Notes under the pieces: generated by a model
Database searches by the model: none
What the model was told of the DNA's origin: nothing
What the model saw: only the letters and a program-made list of their open reading frames with translations
In this document: in pieces, positions 5,888 through 6,504 of the stretch
How positions within the stretch are numbered: the first letter of the stretch is position 1
Layout: each line of letters begins with the position of its first letter
Made by a program: the position numbers and the translations under genes
Assembly: GCA_947627965.1 (NCBI GenBank)
Contig: CANQYA010000056.1
Span: forward strand, 1 to 6,504
Direction of reading: 5' to 3'
DNA length: 6,504 nucleotides
From: an uncultured Bacilli bacterium
GTDB lineage: Bacteria; Bacillota_I; Bacilli_A; RF39; UBA660

Positions 5888-5916
5888 ATAATAACATAAA
5901 AACGACTTTTTTACAA
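5888..5916 (-). promoter_or_regulatory. Promoter of the antisense RNA
   Basis: On the minus strand TTGTAA (5916-5911), a 17-base spacer ending in TGT, and TATTAT (5893-5888) make an extended -10 promoter that looks stronger than the toxin promoter. This fits an antitoxin made in excess. The -35 box is inside the weak hairpin at the end of the RT-MutS gene. Confidence 0.7.
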
Positions 5917-5924
5917 GTTGTTTT
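5896..5924 (-). terminator. Weak hairpin terminator after the RT-MutS gene
   Basis: On the minus strand AAAAC-A-ACTT pairs with AAGT-C-GTTTT around a GTAAAA loop. Only five Ts follow and most of them are part of the stem. The A.C mismatch becomes G.U on the plus strand. It may stop RT-gene transcription entering the cassette, but leakily. Confidence 0.4.
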
Positions 5925-5930
5925 AAAATA

Positions 5931-5955
5931 AATTCTTACATTGTATCGACATAAT
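5931..5955. repeat. 25-bp direct repeat, right copy
   Basis: Exact copy of 5553-5577. Here it spans the last five sense codons (minus strand YVDTM), the TAA stop and five bases after it, so the functional gene keeps an intact end. Outside the repeat the flanks differ on both sides, apart from a 3-base match beyond one mismatch. Confidence 0.9.
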
Positions 5956-6502
5956 CTTTAAGCAATTTATAATTATCAATATTTAACTCTAACTTTTCCT
6001 TTATTACCTTAAATAATTCCTCTATCTTAATATTCTTATCGTACTTGCTATAACTTTCTTTTAAAATATTTTTATAATTATTTTCATTATTTCCTTCTTC
6101 ACACATAATTTTATCACCATCTAAAATTACCAAATTAATAGAATAAGAACGAATTTTATTTTTTACTTTAAATAATCCTTCTAAGGGAAAACCTACTCGA
6201 TTATCAATAATTTGGTAATCCATAATATAACTAAGTATAATAGCATCGTCATCAAAAGTTCGATAAAATTTTCCTCTTTTTAATAAAACTAAATTACTAG
6301 GATAATCGCTTTTTATTTCTAAATATCTCTCATACATATCATTAACCTCCATTTTCTTATACTTACCATAGTAAAGAGCCGTATTACATTTCTTAAAATA
6401 ACCTTTATAACTAGACTTACTTTTAAAGAAATAATTATAATCTTTTACTTTTTTACCTCTTAAATGCCTACTAATTCTCCTTATAGTAGCATTATTATAT
6501 CT
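5936..6502 (-). CDS. C-terminal part of a reverse transcriptase-like protein fused to a MutS domain I-like module (partial)
   Basis: The frame is open from the stop at 5936 to the window edge, giving 188 residues without a start. Visible residues 1-50 include IRRISRHLRGK and SSYKGYFKKCNTALYYGKY. This resembles the thumb end of bacterial RTs of the DGR/retron type, where S-Y-x-G-[WY]-x-K-x-C/A-[ND] is common. The catalytic YxDD part would lie outside the window. Residues about 56-130 match MutS domain I (mismatch-recognition domain): MYERYLEIKSDYP, then KRGKFYRTFDDDAIIL, then VGFPLEGL. The MutS Phe is kept (G-K-F-Y) but its partner Glu (F-Y-E) is Arg. A Lys/Glu-rich helical tail ends KLLKDYVDTM. 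The first internal ATG (6352) is only a reading-frame Met. The Met at 6337 has a GGAGG eight bases upstream and could give a separate 133-residue product. The RT call rests on few residues; the MutS-I call is firmer. Confidence 0.65.
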   Translation of the reverse strand, partial: RYNNATIRRISRHLRGKKVKDYNYFFKSKSSYKGYFKKCNTALYYGKYKKMEVNDMYERYLEIKSDYPSNLVLLKRGKFYRTFDDDAIILSYIMDYQIIDNRVGFPLEGLFKVKNKIRSYSINLVILDGDKIMCEEGNNENNYKNILKESYSKYDKNIKIEELFKVIKEKLELNIDNYKLLKDYVDTM

Positions 6503-6504
6503 TA

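Larger units (their letters stand above)
5553..5955. mobile_element. Putative 378-bp cassette bounded by 25-bp direct repeats, carrying a type I toxin-antitoxin locus
   Basis: The two repeat copies are exactly 378 bases apart. The interval holds a full convergent pair: a plus-strand promoter, leader, toxin frame and terminators, and a minus-strand promoter and antisense RNA. The right copy is the real 3' end of the RT-MutS gene. The left copy adjoins a stump and what looks like the gene's original terminator. This matches an att-like insertion at a gene's 3' end that restores the reading frame. No recombinase is present inside, so movement would have to be in trans or the event was a one-off recombination. 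I see no terminal inverted repeats. Confidence 0.5.

Noticed and set aside
5553..5955. Template/variable repeat pair of a diversity-generating retroelement
   Set aside because: The repeats are only 25 bp, identical at every adenine, and contain a gene end and stop. DGR repeats are longer and differ at adenine positions.
1..6504. tRNA, rRNA, CRISPR array or insertion sequence
   Set aside because: I saw no cloverleaf-like segments, regularly spaced repeats, transposase frames or terminal inverted repeats on either strand.

Overview
The window is very AT-rich. It uses the standard genetic code: Trp codons are TGG, and all seven stop codons seen are TAA or TAG. It carries c-di-AMP synthesis genes together with FemX/MurM-type wall-bridge transferases. 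This points to a wall-bearing, low-GC Bacillota (Bacilli-like, possibly one of the uncultured gut lineages) rather than a true Mollicute. The taxonomic placement is inference. All long genes lie on the minus strand, so gene order runs from the right edge to the left.

Right edge (5936-6502): the C-terminal part of a larger protein whose frame stays open to the window edge. Its first ~50 visible residues look like the end of a reverse transcriptase (thumb-like SSYKGYFKKCNT motif, as in DGR/retron-type RTs). The rest is a MutS domain I-like module.

5553-5955: the most interesting region. A 378-bp segment is bounded by two perfect 25-bp direct repeats, each containing the last codons and stop of the RT-MutS gene. 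Inside it is what looks like a complete, compact type I toxin-antitoxin locus. A plus-strand mRNA encodes a 29-residue hydrophobic peptide, and its Shine-Dalgarno is sequestered by a perfect anti-SD hairpin. A convergent minus-strand RNA covers the mRNA's 3' half. The 5' leader of the toxin mRNA can also pair over 15 bp with the 5' arm of its own terminator, so the antisense RNA carries a near copy of the leader. The layout suggests a tiny cassette inserted at the 3' end of the RT gene, leaving a stump of the gene tail and a terminator on the far side.

2890-5496: two tandem, paralogous FemAB-family aminoacyl-tRNA-dependent transferases, each with a coiled-coil arm. They probably build a peptidoglycan cross-bridge. 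2331-2834: an unrecognised membrane-anchored protein with a long, nearly uncharged Asn/Pro/Gln/Thr-rich tail. 84-2244: cdaA (diadenylate cyclase) and overlapping cdaR (YbbR-domain regulator), which end in a strong terminator with no glmM following inside the window. Together the left two-thirds is a cell-envelope and c-di-AMP homeostasis neighbourhood. The right third holds the retroelement-like gene and the toxin-antitoxin cassette.
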